Of a stretch of DNA of 64,000 bases, positions 18,328 to 27,038 are shown one piece after another. The notes below the pieces were generated by a model. The model worked only from the letters and a program-made list of their open reading frames with translations. It made no database searches and was not told the origin of the DNA. The DNA comes from Peribacillus glennii. GTDB lineage: Bacteria > Bacillota > Bacilli > Bacillales > DSM-1321. Position 1 is the stretch's first letter, and every line of letters begins with the position of its first letter. The stretch covers positions 62,001-126,000 of the forward strand of contig NZ_QVTD01000013.1 in assembly GCF_003429105.1 (NCBI RefSeq), written 5' to 3'. A program made the translations under genes and the position numbers.

Positions 18328-19122
18328 TTGGAAGAAAGCAAAGAATGGTATTTCGAATATGAAATTCAAAAAAACCGCCCGGGATTATTAGGCGATATTT
18401 CTTCATTGCTAGGTATGCTATCTATTAATATAGTGACGATAAATGGCGTCGATGAGGGCAGGCGCGGCTTGCTGCTATTGACAAAGGACAGCAGGAATAT
18501 CGAAAGGTTTGAATCAATCCTGCAGACGATGGATACGATAAAAGTGACTAAATTGCGCGAGCCTAAACTGCGCGACATCCTTGCGGTCCGCCATGGCCGC
18601 TATATACAACGGGATGCTGATGATAAGAAAACATTCAGGTTTGTACGGGATGAACTTGGCTTATTAGTAGACTTCATGGCCGAGCTGTTCAAGCAGGAAG
18701 GGCATAAATTAATCGGCATCCGAGGCATGCCCCGTGTAGGAAAAACAGAATCGGTAGTGGCAGCAAGCGTCTGTGCCAATAAACGGTGGCTGTTTGTTTC
18801 TTCAACTTTGCTGAAGCAGACGATTCGAAGCCAGTTGATTGAAGATGAATACAGCGATGACAATCTTTTTATTCTTGACGGAATCGTTTCTACCAGAAGG
18901 GCAAACGAGCGCCACTGGCAGCTGGTCCGTGAAATCATGCGATTAAATTCAGTCAAGGTTGTCGAGCACCCGGATGTTTTCGTCCAAAATACAGAATATA
19001 CGCTGGATGATTTTGATTATATCATTGAGCTCCGGAATAATCCCGATGAGGAAATTACATATGAAGTTGTAGACCAGAATGATCAATTTTCGGCTTCGGA
19101 TTTTGGTTCATTTGATTTTTAA
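18328..19122 (+). CDS. ymfK: DUF3388 protein YmfK (ACT-like plus P-loop-like region)
   Basis: A 264-residue protein that matches YmfK in sequence and position. The first ~80 residues (YEIQKNRPGLLGDISSLLGML...INIVTINGVDE) have the look of an ACT regulatory domain. A later GMPRVGKTES motif resembles a P-loop. The role is unknown. The start is set at TTG 18328 (or the adjoining GTG 18325), which follow GGGGAGG; upstream in-frame ATG 18295 lies before that ribosome site. A leader with a terminator-like hairpin lies just upstream. RodZ follows 17 bp after the stop. Confidence 0.85.
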   Translation: MEESKEWYFEYEIQKNRPGLLGDISSLLGMLSINIVTINGVDEGRRGLLLLTKDSRNIERFESILQTMDTIKVTKLREPKLRDILAVRHGRYIQRDADDKKTFRFVRDELGLLVDFMAELFKQEGHKLIGIRGMPRVGKTESVVAASVCANKRWLFVSSTLLKQTIRSQLIEDEYSDDNLFILDGIVSTRRANERHWQLVREIMRLNSVKVVEHPDVFVQNTEYTLDDFDYIIELRNNPDEEITYEVVDQNDQFSASDFGSFDF

Positions 19123-19139
19123 GATGGCAGGTGGTTTTT

Positions 19140-20039
19140 TTGACTGAACTAGGAAACAGGCTTAAAGAAGCCCGTGAAGCGAAGGGCATGAGTTTAGATG
19201 ATTTACAGGAAGCAACAAAAATCCAGAAGCGTTACTTGATTGGCATTGAAGAAGGAAATTATGACATGATGCCAGGCAAGTTTTATGTGCGTGCGTTTAT
19301 TAAGCAATACTGTGAAGCGGTCGGCCTTCCTGCTGAAGAGATTTTCGACCAGTACAAAAATGATGTGCCGAGTATTGCCAATGAGGAGCTGCCTGCCAAG
19401 CTTTCCAGGGTGCAATCAAGAAAGACAGTTCCTTCGGGAAATTCTAAAGCCATGGAGTTATTCCCTAAAATACTGGCCGGCATTTTCATCCTGGGAGCCG
19501 CCGTCTTGATTTATATTCTGATTGCAAAGAATTTCAATGCATCAGATGACAAGGCAAAGGAAGAAACGCCAGATGAAAAGGTAGCTTATGAGGAAAGAAA
19601 AGACTCTCCACTGACTAACGACAAAAAGGATGAAAAATCCGGCAATAAAGAAGAAACAACAGAACAACAAGAAAGCCCGGCAAAGAAGGCAAAACCGGAA
19701 AAACCTAAAAAAGAACAGGAACTTGCATCCGTAAGCTCCAGCGGAAAAAACAGCACCTACAAGCTGAAAAATGCCGAAAAATTCACTTTAAAGGTTTCAT
19801 CTACGGGGGCAACATGGGTAAACATAAAAAATGGCAGCGGAAAGTCCTTCTTCCAGAATACTCTCAAGGAAAATCAAAGCCAGGAAATCGATTTTACGAA
19901 TGAAAAAGAGGCAGTAATCATTATTGGGAATGCAGCCGATACCGAAGTATTTGTAAATGGACAGAAACTGGAATATGCGATTTCGCCTACTCAAACGGTT
20001 ACCCAGAATATAACCATTCAATTTGCCAAAGCCAAATAG
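19140..20039 (+). CDS. rodZ: Cell-shape protein RodZ (YmfM)
   Basis: A bitopic membrane protein linking MreB to the wall elongation complex. The N-terminal ~70 residues are a Cro/C1-type helix-turn-helix used for protein contact (LGNRLKEAREAKGMSLDDLQ). One membrane helix spans about residues 110-129. A Lys/Glu-rich linker leads to an outer DUF4115 beta domain (KFTLKVSSTGATWVNI). The TTG at 19140 follows GGCAGGTGG; the GTG at 19131 overlaps that site. Length is 299 aa. The gene sits before pgsA as in B. subtilis. Confidence 0.9.
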   Translation: MTELGNRLKEAREAKGMSLDDLQEATKIQKRYLIGIEEGNYDMMPGKFYVRAFIKQYCEAVGLPAEEIFDQYKNDVPSIANEELPAKLSRVQSRKTVPSGNSKAMELFPKILAGIFILGAAVLIYILIAKNFNASDDKAKEETPDEKVAYEERKDSPLTNDKKDEKSGNKEETTEQQESPAKKAKPEKPKKEQELASVSSSGKNSTYKLKNAEKFTLKVSSTGATWVNIKNGSGKSFFQNTLKENQSQEIDFTNEKEAVIIIGNAADTEVFVNGQKLEYAISPTQTVTQNITIQFAKAK

Positions 20040-20064
20040 TCATCTTTAAGGTGGCTATTTTTCT
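20037..20064 (+). terminator. Weak terminator after rodZ
   Basis: TAGTCATC pairs with GGTGGCTA (with two G-U pairs), followed by TTTTTCT. Confidence 0.5.
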
Positions 20065-20117
20065 CTTTGTTCATTTAAATCTTTCGTACAAGCGTGTACG
20101 ATTTGGAGGTTGCGTCT

Positions 20118-20702
20118 GTGAATTTACCTAATAAAATTACTGTATCAAGGATTTTTTTGATCCCATTGTTTTTAATACTAATGCTGGTCCCTTTCAATTG
20201 GGGAGAGTGGAACCTCGGAGAAGACTCCATTCCGGTAGCACATGTTATCGGGGCCTTGTTATTTATCATCGCTGCTACAACCGATTGGGTAGACGGCTAC
20301 TATGCACGAAAGCTGAATCTTGTCACCAACCTGGGAAAATTCCTTGATCCTTTGGCGGATAAGCTTCTCGTTTCAGCTGCGTTAATCGTTTTGGTTGATT
20401 TGGATCTTGTTTATGGCCAATCATGGATTGTCATTGCCATTATAAGCCGTGAGTTTGCGGTAACCGGCCTACGGCTAGTGCTCGCGGGCACCGGGGAAGT
20501 AGTGGCCGCGAACATGCTAGGCAAAATAAAAACATGGACCCAAATCATTGCCATTTCGGCTTTGCTGCTGCATAATCTGCCGTTTTCCTTGATTTCCTTT
20601 CCATTTGCGAATATAGCTTTGTGGATTGCCTTAGTCTTTACCGTTTGGTCAGGATGGGACTATTTTGCGAAAAATAAGCAGGTTTTTATTAATTCGAAAT
20701 AA
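20118..20702 (+). CDS. pgsA: CDP-diacylglycerol-glycerol-3-phosphate 3-phosphatidyltransferase
   Basis: The membrane enzyme that makes phosphatidylglycerophosphate, the precursor of phosphatidylglycerol. The CDP-alcohol phosphotransferase signature is complete in DWVDGYYARKLN...GKFLDPLAD. Several hydrophobic helices flank it. The GTG at 20118 (MNLPNKITVSR) follows TTTGGAGG and gives 194 aa, as in B. subtilis. The upstream ATG frame from 20094 runs through that ribosome site. Confidence 0.95.
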   Translation: MNLPNKITVSRIFLIPLFLILMLVPFNWGEWNLGEDSIPVAHVIGALLFIIAATTDWVDGYYARKLNLVTNLGKFLDPLADKLLVSAALIVLVDLDLVYGQSWIVIAIISREFAVTGLRLVLAGTGEVVAANMLGKIKTWTQIIAISALLLHNLPFSLISFPFANIALWIALVFTVWSGWDYFAKNKQVFINSK

Positions 20703-20720
20703 ATGGACGGAGGGTGTGCG

Positions 20721-21959
20721 ATGGATGCTGAAATTATTGCGGTAGGGTCTGAACTGCTGCTTGGGCAAATTGTGAATACGAATGCGCAATTTTTATCCCG
20801 GAAGTTTGCGGAAATGGGTGTGAACGTTTTTTACCATACCGTTGTAGGCGATAATGATAAACGCCTTGCAGCTGCCATTGAAATCGCTGAATCGAGGGCT
20901 AACCTGATTATCTTTACCGGAGGCCTGGGACCAACGAAAGATGATCTTACAAAGGAAACGATTTCCCGCCAGCTTGGCAAGAAGCTTGTTTATGATGAAG
21001 AGGCTTTACATTCCATCCAGGAATACTTTCGCAAAACGGGGCGTGAAATGACCGAAAACAACAAGAAACAAGCCCTGGTATTGGAAGGTGCCCAAGTGCT
21101 GCCAAACGACCATGGAATGGCGCCGGGGATGGTGGTAACGATAAAGGGAATAACCTATATGCTGCTGCCCGGGCCGCCTAAAGAAATGGAACCGATGTTT
21201 TTAAGCTACGGCTTTAAAAGCATCATGAACAAACTTAAGTCGCATGACAGGATTGAATCTAAGGTACTTCGGTTCTTTGGCATAGGGGAATCGCTCCTTG
21301 AAACAAAGATTGATGATTTGCTTGAAAACCAGACTAATCCGACAATTGCTCCGCTTGCTTCGGATGGTGAAGTTACCTTAAGGATCACCGCCAAGCATTC
21401 TTCACGGGAAAAATGTGAAGAAATGATTGCGGAAGCGGAAAAGGAAATCCTGGAACGCGTAGGCCAATATTATTATGGCAGCAATGACACTTCTTTGGTG
21501 AAGGAGCTCGTTAAAGAGTTGACGGTAAGGAATTTGACAATTTCAGCTGCAGAAAGCCTGACCGGGGGTATGTTCCAGGAATATCTCACAACCATTCCTG
21601 GTGCGGGGAAAGTCTTTAAAGGCGGGATTGTTTCTTATACGAATGATGTAAAAGCTAATGTGCTAAAAGTCAGCGATAAAACGATATCCGAGCATGGTGT
21701 TGTCAGCAGCCAGTGCGCAATGGAAATGGCGCAACATGCCAGGGAGCTTCTGGACGCTGAGGTCGGCATCAGCTTTACAGGGGTAGCAGGCCCTGATGAA
21801 CAAGAAGGCAAGCCTGTCGGAACCGTATTCATCGGCATCTCCTTCCGAAATGGGGAGACGAAATCGGAACGGTTAAATCTGGTGGGGAGCAGAGCACAAA
21901 ACCGGATTCGGAGCGTTAAATACGGTTGCCACTACCTGCTTCGGCATTTAACTCAATAG
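20721..21959 (+). CDS. cinA: Competence/damage-inducible protein CinA
   Basis: A 412-residue two-domain protein. The N-terminal ~170 residues are a molybdopterin-binding-like domain (GSELLLGQIVNTNAQFLS, FTGGLGPTKDD) with ADP-ribose pyrophosphatase activity in related proteins. The C-terminal ~160 residues are a PncC-type nicotinamide-nucleotide amidase (SAAESLTGGMF, GISFTGVAGPD). The ATG at 20721 follows GGAGGG; it lies 18 bases after pgsA. In Bacillus it is next to recA and part of the competence regulon. A terminator follows. Confidence 0.94.
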   Translation: MDAEIIAVGSELLLGQIVNTNAQFLSRKFAEMGVNVFYHTVVGDNDKRLAAAIEIAESRANLIIFTGGLGPTKDDLTKETISRQLGKKLVYDEEALHSIQEYFRKTGREMTENNKKQALVLEGAQVLPNDHGMAPGMVVTIKGITYMLLPGPPKEMEPMFLSYGFKSIMNKLKSHDRIESKVLRFFGIGESLLETKIDDLLENQTNPTIAPLASDGEVTLRITAKHSSREKCEEMIAEAEKEILERVGQYYYGSNDTSLVKELVKELTVRNLTISAAESLTGGMFQEYLTTIPGAGKVFKGGIVSYTNDVKANVLKVSDKTISEHGVVSSQCAMEMAQHARELLDAEVGISFTGVAGPDEQEGKPVGTVFIGISFRNGETKSERLNLVGSRAQNRIRSVKYGCHYLLRHLTQ

Positions 21960-21965
21960 TCGTGT

Positions 21966-22003
21966 ATGCTGGGCCGGCGGATTGCCAACCCAGCTTTTTA
22001 TTT
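21966..22003 (+). terminator. Intrinsic terminator after cinA
   Basis: GCTGGG (21968-21973) pairs with CCCAGC (21989-21994), with an inner GGC/GCC pair, followed by TTTTTATTT. Confidence 0.82.
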
Positions 22004-22148
22004 CATAATCAGACATTTCTTATGATTACCATGACAAATTGACAGACAAATCAATAAAATATCGCTTTATTATGCATTAACCTCTATAAAAGATTAGATT
22101 CCATTGGGAAAACAGATGGTTTCGGAGCTTAGCCGATGATAAAAAAAA

Positions 22149-22162
22149 CGAATGGATGTTCG
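22149..22162. promoter_or_regulatory. LexA (DinR) box before recA
   Basis: CGAATGGATGTTCG fits the Bacillus LexA consensus CGAACRNRYGTTYC with mismatches only at the fifth and last positions. It lies just upstream of the recA -35 element, so SOS control is expected. Confidence 0.82.
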
Positions 22163-22171
22163 ATTTTTTGC

Positions 22172-22200
22172 TTGGCAAACCCGTGAAAAAAGTATATAGT
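22172..22200 (+). promoter_or_regulatory. Sigma-A promoter of recA
   Basis: TTGGCA at 22172-22177 and TATAGT at 22195-22200 are 17 bp apart. A leader of roughly 90 bases follows, with the hairpin CTAATC (22251-22256) / GATTAG (22266-22271) just before the ribosome site. Confidence 0.8.
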
Positions 22201-22296
22201 AGAGATAGGTTTTGAGACGAGACAATGAAATCTATCAAAATGATATTAGCCTAATCAGGTATACCGATTAGTTGAACATAGAGGAGGAAAACCCTA

Positions 22297-23340
22297 GTGA
22301 GTGATCGTCAAGCGGCGTTAGAAATGGCATTAAAGCAAATTGAAAAGCAATTCGGCAAAGGTTCCATCATGAAGCTCGGTGAACAATCAGACCGGAGAGT
22401 TTCAACAGTGCCGAGCGGCTCTGTAGCATTGGATGTTGCACTTGGAGTTGGCGGATATCCGCGCGGAAGAATTATTGAGATTTATGGCCCTGAGAGTTCA
22501 GGTAAGACAACGGTTTCTTTACATGCGATTGCAGAAGTCCAGGCCAGGGGCGGCCAGGCGGCTTTTATTGATGTTGAACATGCGCTTGACCCGGCCTATT
22601 CCCAAAAGCTGGGTGTCAATATCGATGAATTGCTACTTTCACAACCGGACACAGGAGAGCAGGCGCTTGAAATTGCCGAAGCTTTGGTCCGCAGCGGCGC
22701 TGTCGATATTATTGTTATTGACTCTGTTGCTGCCCTGGTGCCTAAAGCGGAAATCGAAGGGGAGATGGGAGATTCACATGTAGGCCTTCAGGCAAGGTTG
22801 ATGTCACAAGCCCTCAGAAAGCTTTCCGGTGCCATCAATAAATCTAACACGATAGCAATCTTCATTAACCAAATCCGTGAAAAGATTGGTGTCATGTTTG
22901 GCAATCCCGAAACAACGCCAGGCGGGCGCGCGCTTAAATTCTACTCTTCTGTGCGGCTTGAAGTCCGCCGCGCTGAGCAGTTAAAGCAGGGAAATGATGT
23001 TGTCGGGAATAAGACAAAAATCAAGATCGTGAAGAACAAGGTTGCACCTCCTTTCCGTACTGCGGAAGTGGATATCATGTACGGGGAAGGAATTTCACGC
23101 GAAGGTGAAATCATTGATATGGGCTCTGAATTGGATATCATCCAGAAAAGCGGTTCATGGTATTCCTATAATGATGAACGTCTCGGGCAAGGACGTGAGA
23201 ACGCGAAGCTGTTCTTAAAGGAAAATGAAGAGCTCCGTTTAGAGATTATGCAGAAAATACGCGACCATTACAATTTGGACGGAGAGCATATCGCTCCTGA
23301 AGATTCAAAGGACCAAGAGGAATTCGAATTGCTGGATTAA
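22297..23340 (+). CDS. recA: Recombinase RecA
   Basis: The central homologous-recombination ATPase and SOS coprotease, 347 aa. It has Walker [10 protein letters not shown], Walker [13 protein letters not shown], the L1 region around [10 protein letters not shown] and the L2 region around GNPETTPGG. The GTG start follows GAGGAGG. Upstream lie a LexA box, a good promoter and a leader hairpin. It is monocistronic between terminators, as usual in Bacillus. Confidence 0.98.
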   Translation: MSDRQAALEMALKQIEKQFGKGSIMKLGEQSDRRVSTVPSGSVALDVALGVGGYPRGRIIEIYGPESSGKTTVSLHAIAEVQARGGQAAFIDVEHALDPAYSQKLGVNIDELLLSQPDTGEQALEIAEALVRSGAVDIIVIDSVAALVPKAEIEGEMGDSHVGLQARLMSQALRKLSGAINKSNTIAIFINQIREKIGVMFGNPETTPGGRALKFYSSVRLEVRRAEQLKQGNDVVGNKTKIKIVKNKVAPPFRTAEVDIMYGEGISREGEIIDMGSELDIIQKSGSWYSYNDERLGQGRENAKLFLKENEELRLEIMQKIRDHYNLDGEHIAPEDSKDQEEFELLD

Positions 23341-23352
23341 TGGAACAAGATG

Positions 23353-23386
23353 GGGTGGGCAGGCTTTTTTCTGCCTACCCTTTTTT
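23353..23386 (+). terminator. Intrinsic terminator after recA
   Basis: GGGTGGGCAG (23353-23362) pairs with CTGCCTACCC (23371-23380), followed by TTTTTT. Confidence 0.9.
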
Positions 23387-23444
23387 CGTATTGGTGCAAT
23401 AAAAATTATCTTTCGATTATTCAAATCACAAAAAGGACAAACCC

Positions 23445-23473
23445 TTGACAATAAAAAATCACAACTATACAAT
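23445..23473 (+). promoter_or_regulatory. Sigma-A promoter of rny
   Basis: TTGACA at 23445-23450 and TACAAT at 23468-23473, 17 bp apart. The ~120-nt leader contains the small palindrome ATGTAC-AAT-GTACAT near 23540. Confidence 0.75.
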
Positions 23474-23601
23474 TAATATGTATATTTTACATTTTTTCAA
23501 ACTGAAATTTTGAAAAGCAAAGTGCTGTATATTGAAGTGATGTACAATGTACATGCCGACAGACCTTTAGTAACAAGTTCATAGCAAGGGGAGGTGAAAC
23601 G

Positions 23602-25164
23602 ATGGAACCCATTACAGTAATCATCTCCATTTTGCTTGGCCTAATCGTCGGTGCAGTTGTTGGCTATTTTGTAAGTAAGTCTGTATCCCAAAACAAAATA
23701 GCAGGGGCGAAAAACTCAGCGGAACAAATTATAGAAGATGCAAAACGTGAAGCCGAGGCAGCCAAAAAGGAAGCCCTATTGGAAGCAAAGGATGAAATTC
23801 ATAAGATTCGTACCGATGCAGAACGAGAGGTTCGGGAACGAAGAACTGAATTACAAAAACAAGAAAATCGATTATTGCAAAAAGAAGAGAACCTTGACCG
23901 TAAAGATGAAACGTTAGATAAACGTGAAACACTTTTGGAGAAAAAGGAGGATTCTCTGAACCAAAGACAACAGCATATTGAAGAGATGGAAAGCAAAGTG
24001 GACGAGATGGTTCGCAAGCAGCAAACTGAACTCGAGCGTATTTCCGGCTTGACGCGTGAAGAGGCAAAAGCAATCATTCTTGACCGTCTAGAGAAAGAGC
24101 TGACTCACGATACCGCAGTGATGATTAAAGAAAGCGAAAATCGTGCGAAAGAGGAAGCTGACAAGAAAGCAAAAGAATTGCTTTCACTTGCCATCCAGAG
24201 ATGTGCGGCAGACCATGTTGCGGAAACGACTGTTTCTGTGGTCAACCTGCCAAACGATGAGATGAAAGGCCGGATTATCGGGCGTGAAGGGCGAAATATC
24301 CGTACTTTGGAGACGCTTACCGGTATTGATCTTATCATCGATGATACGCCGGAAGCTGTTATCCTGTCAGGATTCGATCCCATCAGGCGTGAAACTGCAC
24401 GTTTAGCGCTTGATAAGCTTGTACAGGACGGCCGTATCCATCCCGCACGCATCGAAGAGATGGTTGATAAAGCAAGGCGCGAAGTGGATGAACATATCCG
24501 CGAAATAGGTGAACAAACCACTTTTGAGGTTGGTGTTCACGGGCTCCATCCGGATCTTATAAAAATTCTTGGCCGCTTGAAGTTCCGTACGAGCTATGGC
24601 CAAAACGTTTTAAAGCATTCAATGGAAGTCGCCCAACTATCCGGATTGCTTGCCGCGGAGCTTGGTGAAGATGAAACGCTCGCCCGTCGTGCCGGATTGC
24701 TCCATGATATCGGAAAAGCGATTGACCATGAAGTAGAAGGCAGCCATGTGGAAATAGGCGTTGAATTGGCAACCAAGTACAAAGAGCATCCTGTTGTCAT
24801 TAACAGTATAGCTTCCCACCACGGTGATACAGAACCAACTTCAATCATCGCCGTCCTTGTCGCCGCAGCGGATGCACTTTCAGCCGCAAGGCCTGGGGCA
24901 AGAAGCGAAACGCTTGAAAACTATATCCGAAGGCTGGAAAAGCTTGAAGAGATTTCTGAATCATACGATGGCGTGGAGAAATCATTTGCCATCCAAGCCG
25001 GACGTGAAGTGCGAATCATGGTAAAGCCCGAACAAATTGATGACCTGGAAGCACATCGGCTTGCAAGGGATATCCGTAAACGCATTGAAGAAGAATTGGA
25101 TTACCCTGGCCATATCAAAGTAACGGTCATCCGTGAAACGAGAGCTGTGGAGTATGCAAAGTAA
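23602..25164 (+). CDS. rny: Ribonuclease Y
   Basis: The membrane-anchored endonuclease that starts decay of many mRNAs in Bacillus. It is 520 aa. One N-terminal membrane helix (residues ~4-24) leads to a long charged coiled coil (~30-190). A KH domain follows ([25 protein letters not shown]), then an HD domain with the metal pair in [12 protein letters not shown]. The ATG follows GGGGAGGTG. It is next to ymdB and also part of the RNase J/Y decay machinery with rnjB earlier in the window. Confidence 0.97.
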   Translation: MEPITVIISILLGLIVGAVVGYFVSKSVSQNKIAGAKNSAEQIIEDAKREAEAAKKEALLEAKDEIHKIRTDAEREVRERRTELQKQENRLLQKEENLDRKDETLDKRETLLEKKEDSLNQRQQHIEEMESKVDEMVRKQQTELERISGLTREEAKAIILDRLEKELTHDTAVMIKESENRAKEEADKKAKELLSLAIQRCAADHVAETTVSVVNLPNDEMKGRIIGREGRNIRTLETLTGIDLIIDDTPEAVILSGFDPIRRETARLALDKLVQDGRIHPARIEEMVDKARREVDEHIREIGEQTTFEVGVHGLHPDLIKILGRLKFRTSYGQNVLKHSMEVAQLSGLLAAELGEDETLARRAGLLHDIGKAIDHEVEGSHVEIGVELATKYKEHPVVINSIASHHGDTEPTSIIAVLVAAADALSAARPGARSETLENYIRRLEKLEEISESYDGVEKSFAIQAGREVRIMVKPEQIDDLEAHRLARDIRKRIEEELDYPGHIKVTVIRETRAVEYAK

Positions 25165-25195
25165 AGTGGTGTTTTCACCGCTTTGCTTTTTTTTA
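25161..25195 (+). terminator. Intrinsic terminator after rny
   Basis: AAAGTGGTG and CACCGCTTT form a tight hairpin, followed by TTTTTTTT. Confidence 0.82.
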
Positions 25196-25281
25196 TGCTC
25201 TTTCTCCGTGTAGCGGCAATGCCTCCCATTGAAGAATTATGTTACAATATATACATAAGCTAATGAAAAACAGTCCGATTC

Positions 25282-25425
25282 GCAAGCCTTTTGTAAAGGC
25301 GAAGACAGAGGCGTAGTTAAGCGCTGGATGGGCGGCACAGACGTACACATAAGGAATTGTGGCGTGCTTAGTCTGTGTTCTGCTTTATGCAGGTAAGAAA
25401 GTTATCTCTTCTCTTACCTCCCCAA
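25282..25425 (+). repeat. Dispersed imperfect repeat, copy 2
   Basis: This ~145-bp stretch matches the reverse complement of 26792-26900 in ordered blocks: TAAAGGCGAAGACAGA at 25294-25309, CTGTGTTC, and GCTTTATGCAGGTAA at 25382-25396. Its right end is a hairpin (AGGTAAGA...TCTTACCT, 25391-25419). It lies in the rny-ymdB gap. With copy 3 in the opposite direction it brackets ymdB and spoVS. No frame is open across it, and the ribosome site of ymdB lies beyond it. Confidence 0.65.
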
Positions 25426-25468
25426 AAAAGTCCGCCTTAAGGATTGGCTAGTTAGAAAGGAACCTATA

Positions 25469-26266
25469 ATGAAATTGCTTTTTGTTGGAGATGTAGTCGG
25501 TTCACCCGGCAGAGAAATGCTGAAGGAATACCTTCCAAGGATTAAGGAAAAATACCGGCCGCATATTACAGTAGTAAATGGGGAAAATTCTGCCGCCGGA
25601 CGCGGCATAACTGAAAAAATTTATCGTGAGTTTTTGGAATGGGGAGCACAGGCGGTAACACTGGGCAACCATGCATGGGATAATCGGGATATTTTTGAGT
25701 TTGTTGATAAAGCGAAATACCTGGTACGGCCTGCAAATTTCCCGGCGGAGACACCCGGCGAGGGATTAAAGTTTTTGAAATGGAACCAATATGAGATTGC
25801 GATTATCAATCTTCAGGGCCGCACGTTCATGCCTCCTCTCGACTGTCCGTTTGCTAAAGCGGATGAACTGGCCAAACAGGCAAGGAAAAGGACGCCGATG
25901 ATTTTTGTTGATTTCCATGGAGAAGCCACAAGCGAAAAACAGGCTATGGGATGGTACCTTGATGGTAAGGTATCCGCTGTCGTCGGAACCCATACCCATG
26001 TCCAAACTGCGGATAACAGGATCCTTCCAAACGGTACGGCATTTCTTTCAGATGTTGGGATGACTGGCCCTTATGATGGAATATTAGGCATGGAACGTGA
26101 AGCGGTCATCCATCGGTTCTTGACAAGCCTGCCTGTTCGCTTTGAGGTCCCGAAAACCGGGAGAACTATTTTAAGTGCAGTTTTACTCGATATTGATGAA
26201 CAAACAGGCAAGTCACGAAAAATCGATCGCATCCTGATAAATGATGACCATCCGTTTTTTTCGTAA
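25469..26266 (+). CDS. ymdB: Metallophosphoesterase YmdB
   Basis: A 265-residue di-metal phosphodiesterase of the YmdB family (TIGR00282), active on 2',3'-cyclic nucleotides in B. subtilis. There it affects biofilm, motility and nanotube phenotypes. Metal-binding motifs are LFVGDVVGSPG at the start, NGENSAAGRG, TLGNHAWDN, DFHGEATSE and VGTHTHVQTAD. The ATG follows AAAGGAACC. In many Bacillus it follows rny directly; here a dispersed repeat lies between them. Confidence 0.94.
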   Translation: MKLLFVGDVVGSPGREMLKEYLPRIKEKYRPHITVVNGENSAAGRGITEKIYREFLEWGAQAVTLGNHAWDNRDIFEFVDKAKYLVRPANFPAETPGEGLKFLKWNQYEIAIINLQGRTFMPPLDCPFAKADELAKQARKRTPMIFVDFHGEATSEKQAMGWYLDGKVSAVVGTHTHVQTADNRILPNGTAFLSDVGMTGPYDGILGMEREAVIHRFLTSLPVRFEVPKTGRTILSAVLLDIDEQTGKSRKIDRILINDDHPFFS

Positions 26267-26469
26267 AACCCAGGTTTTCTGAGGGGTTTCCTCATGACCC
26301 TAATATTGGCTTCTAAATTCTAAAAAGCTCCTATCCTTTCCCTTTTTCTAGACAAGTCCCGGATGAAATTGTCATATAGGGTTTATTCTCTGAATATAGT
26401 AACAATGGAAAGAGATATACCTATTGAACCTAATTTCCAATGGGTAAGGGAAAACAAGGAGGACTAGGG

Positions 26470-26730
26470 ATGGAAATATTAAAGGTTTCAGCAAAATCTA
26501 ATCCTAATTCTGTAGCAGGCGCACTGGCCGGAGTGTTAAGAGAAAGAGGAGCGGCCGAAATCCAGGCAATCGGTGCCGGTGCGTTAAACCAAGCCGTCAA
26601 GGCAGTAGCAATCGCAAGAGGGTTTGTGGCACCTAGTGGAGTGGACTTGATTTGTATTCCTGCCTTTACAGATATCCAGATTGATGGAGAAGAACGAACG
26701 GCCATTAAGCTTATTGTTGAGCCGAGATAA
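26470..26730 (+). CDS. spoVS: Stage V sporulation protein S
   Basis: SpoVS is an 86-residue Alba-like protein needed for late spore development in B. subtilis. The sequence from MEILKVSAKSNP through DIQIDGEERTAIKL is very conserved and complete. The ATG at 26470 follows AAGGAGG; the longer frame from 26440 reads through that site. In B. subtilis it is a sigma-H gene; I did not find a convincing sigma-H promoter here. A terminator follows at 26755. Confidence 0.95.
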   Translation: MEILKVSAKSNPNSVAGALAGVLRERGAAEIQAIGAGALNQAVKAVAIARGFVAPSGVDLICIPAFTDIQIDGEERTAIKLIVEPR

Positions 26731-26754
26731 TTGGCTGATGCACTGATCGGGTGT

Positions 26755-26790
26755 TCCTGTTTGCGTTTTTGCAGACAGGTTCTTTTTTTG
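26755..26790 (+). terminator. Intrinsic terminator after spoVS
   Basis: CCTGTTTGC pairs with GCAGACAGG (one mismatch), followed by TTCTTTTTTT. Confidence 0.78.
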
Positions 26791-26791
26791 G

Positions 26792-26900
26792 CAGGTAAGA
26801 AAGTATAAACTTTATTACCTGCATAAAGCCGAACACAGGGAGGTACCGCCACATCCTTCTGTCTTCGCCTTTATAAAGCCTCGCAAATCAGCGAGTTTTC
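26792..26900 (-). repeat. Dispersed imperfect repeat, copy 3 (inverted to copy 2)
   Basis: Contains TTACCTGCATAAAGC (26815-26829) and TCTGTCTTCGCCTTTA (26858-26873), the exact reverse complements of the two core blocks in copy 2. The left end is a long hairpin with arms GCAGGTAAGAAAGT and its near complement ending at 26822. It lies directly after the spoVS terminator. Confidence 0.65.
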
Positions 26901-27038
26901 TACAAGGTTAAGGAATGGTGTGTTTTCCTGTCCTGAATCCCCTCTATCATGACAGAGGCTGTTAATTGAAGGTTTCCAAACAGGAATAATATATATATGA
27001 TTATTACGATAAAAGTTGCAGCGAAAGGATTGAAATGA

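Noticed and set aside
26341-26469. Sigma-H promoter of spoVS
   Set aside because: GAAT and AGG-type motifs are present but with wrong spacing; TTGTCA/TATAGT is 20 bp apart. No convincing promoter.
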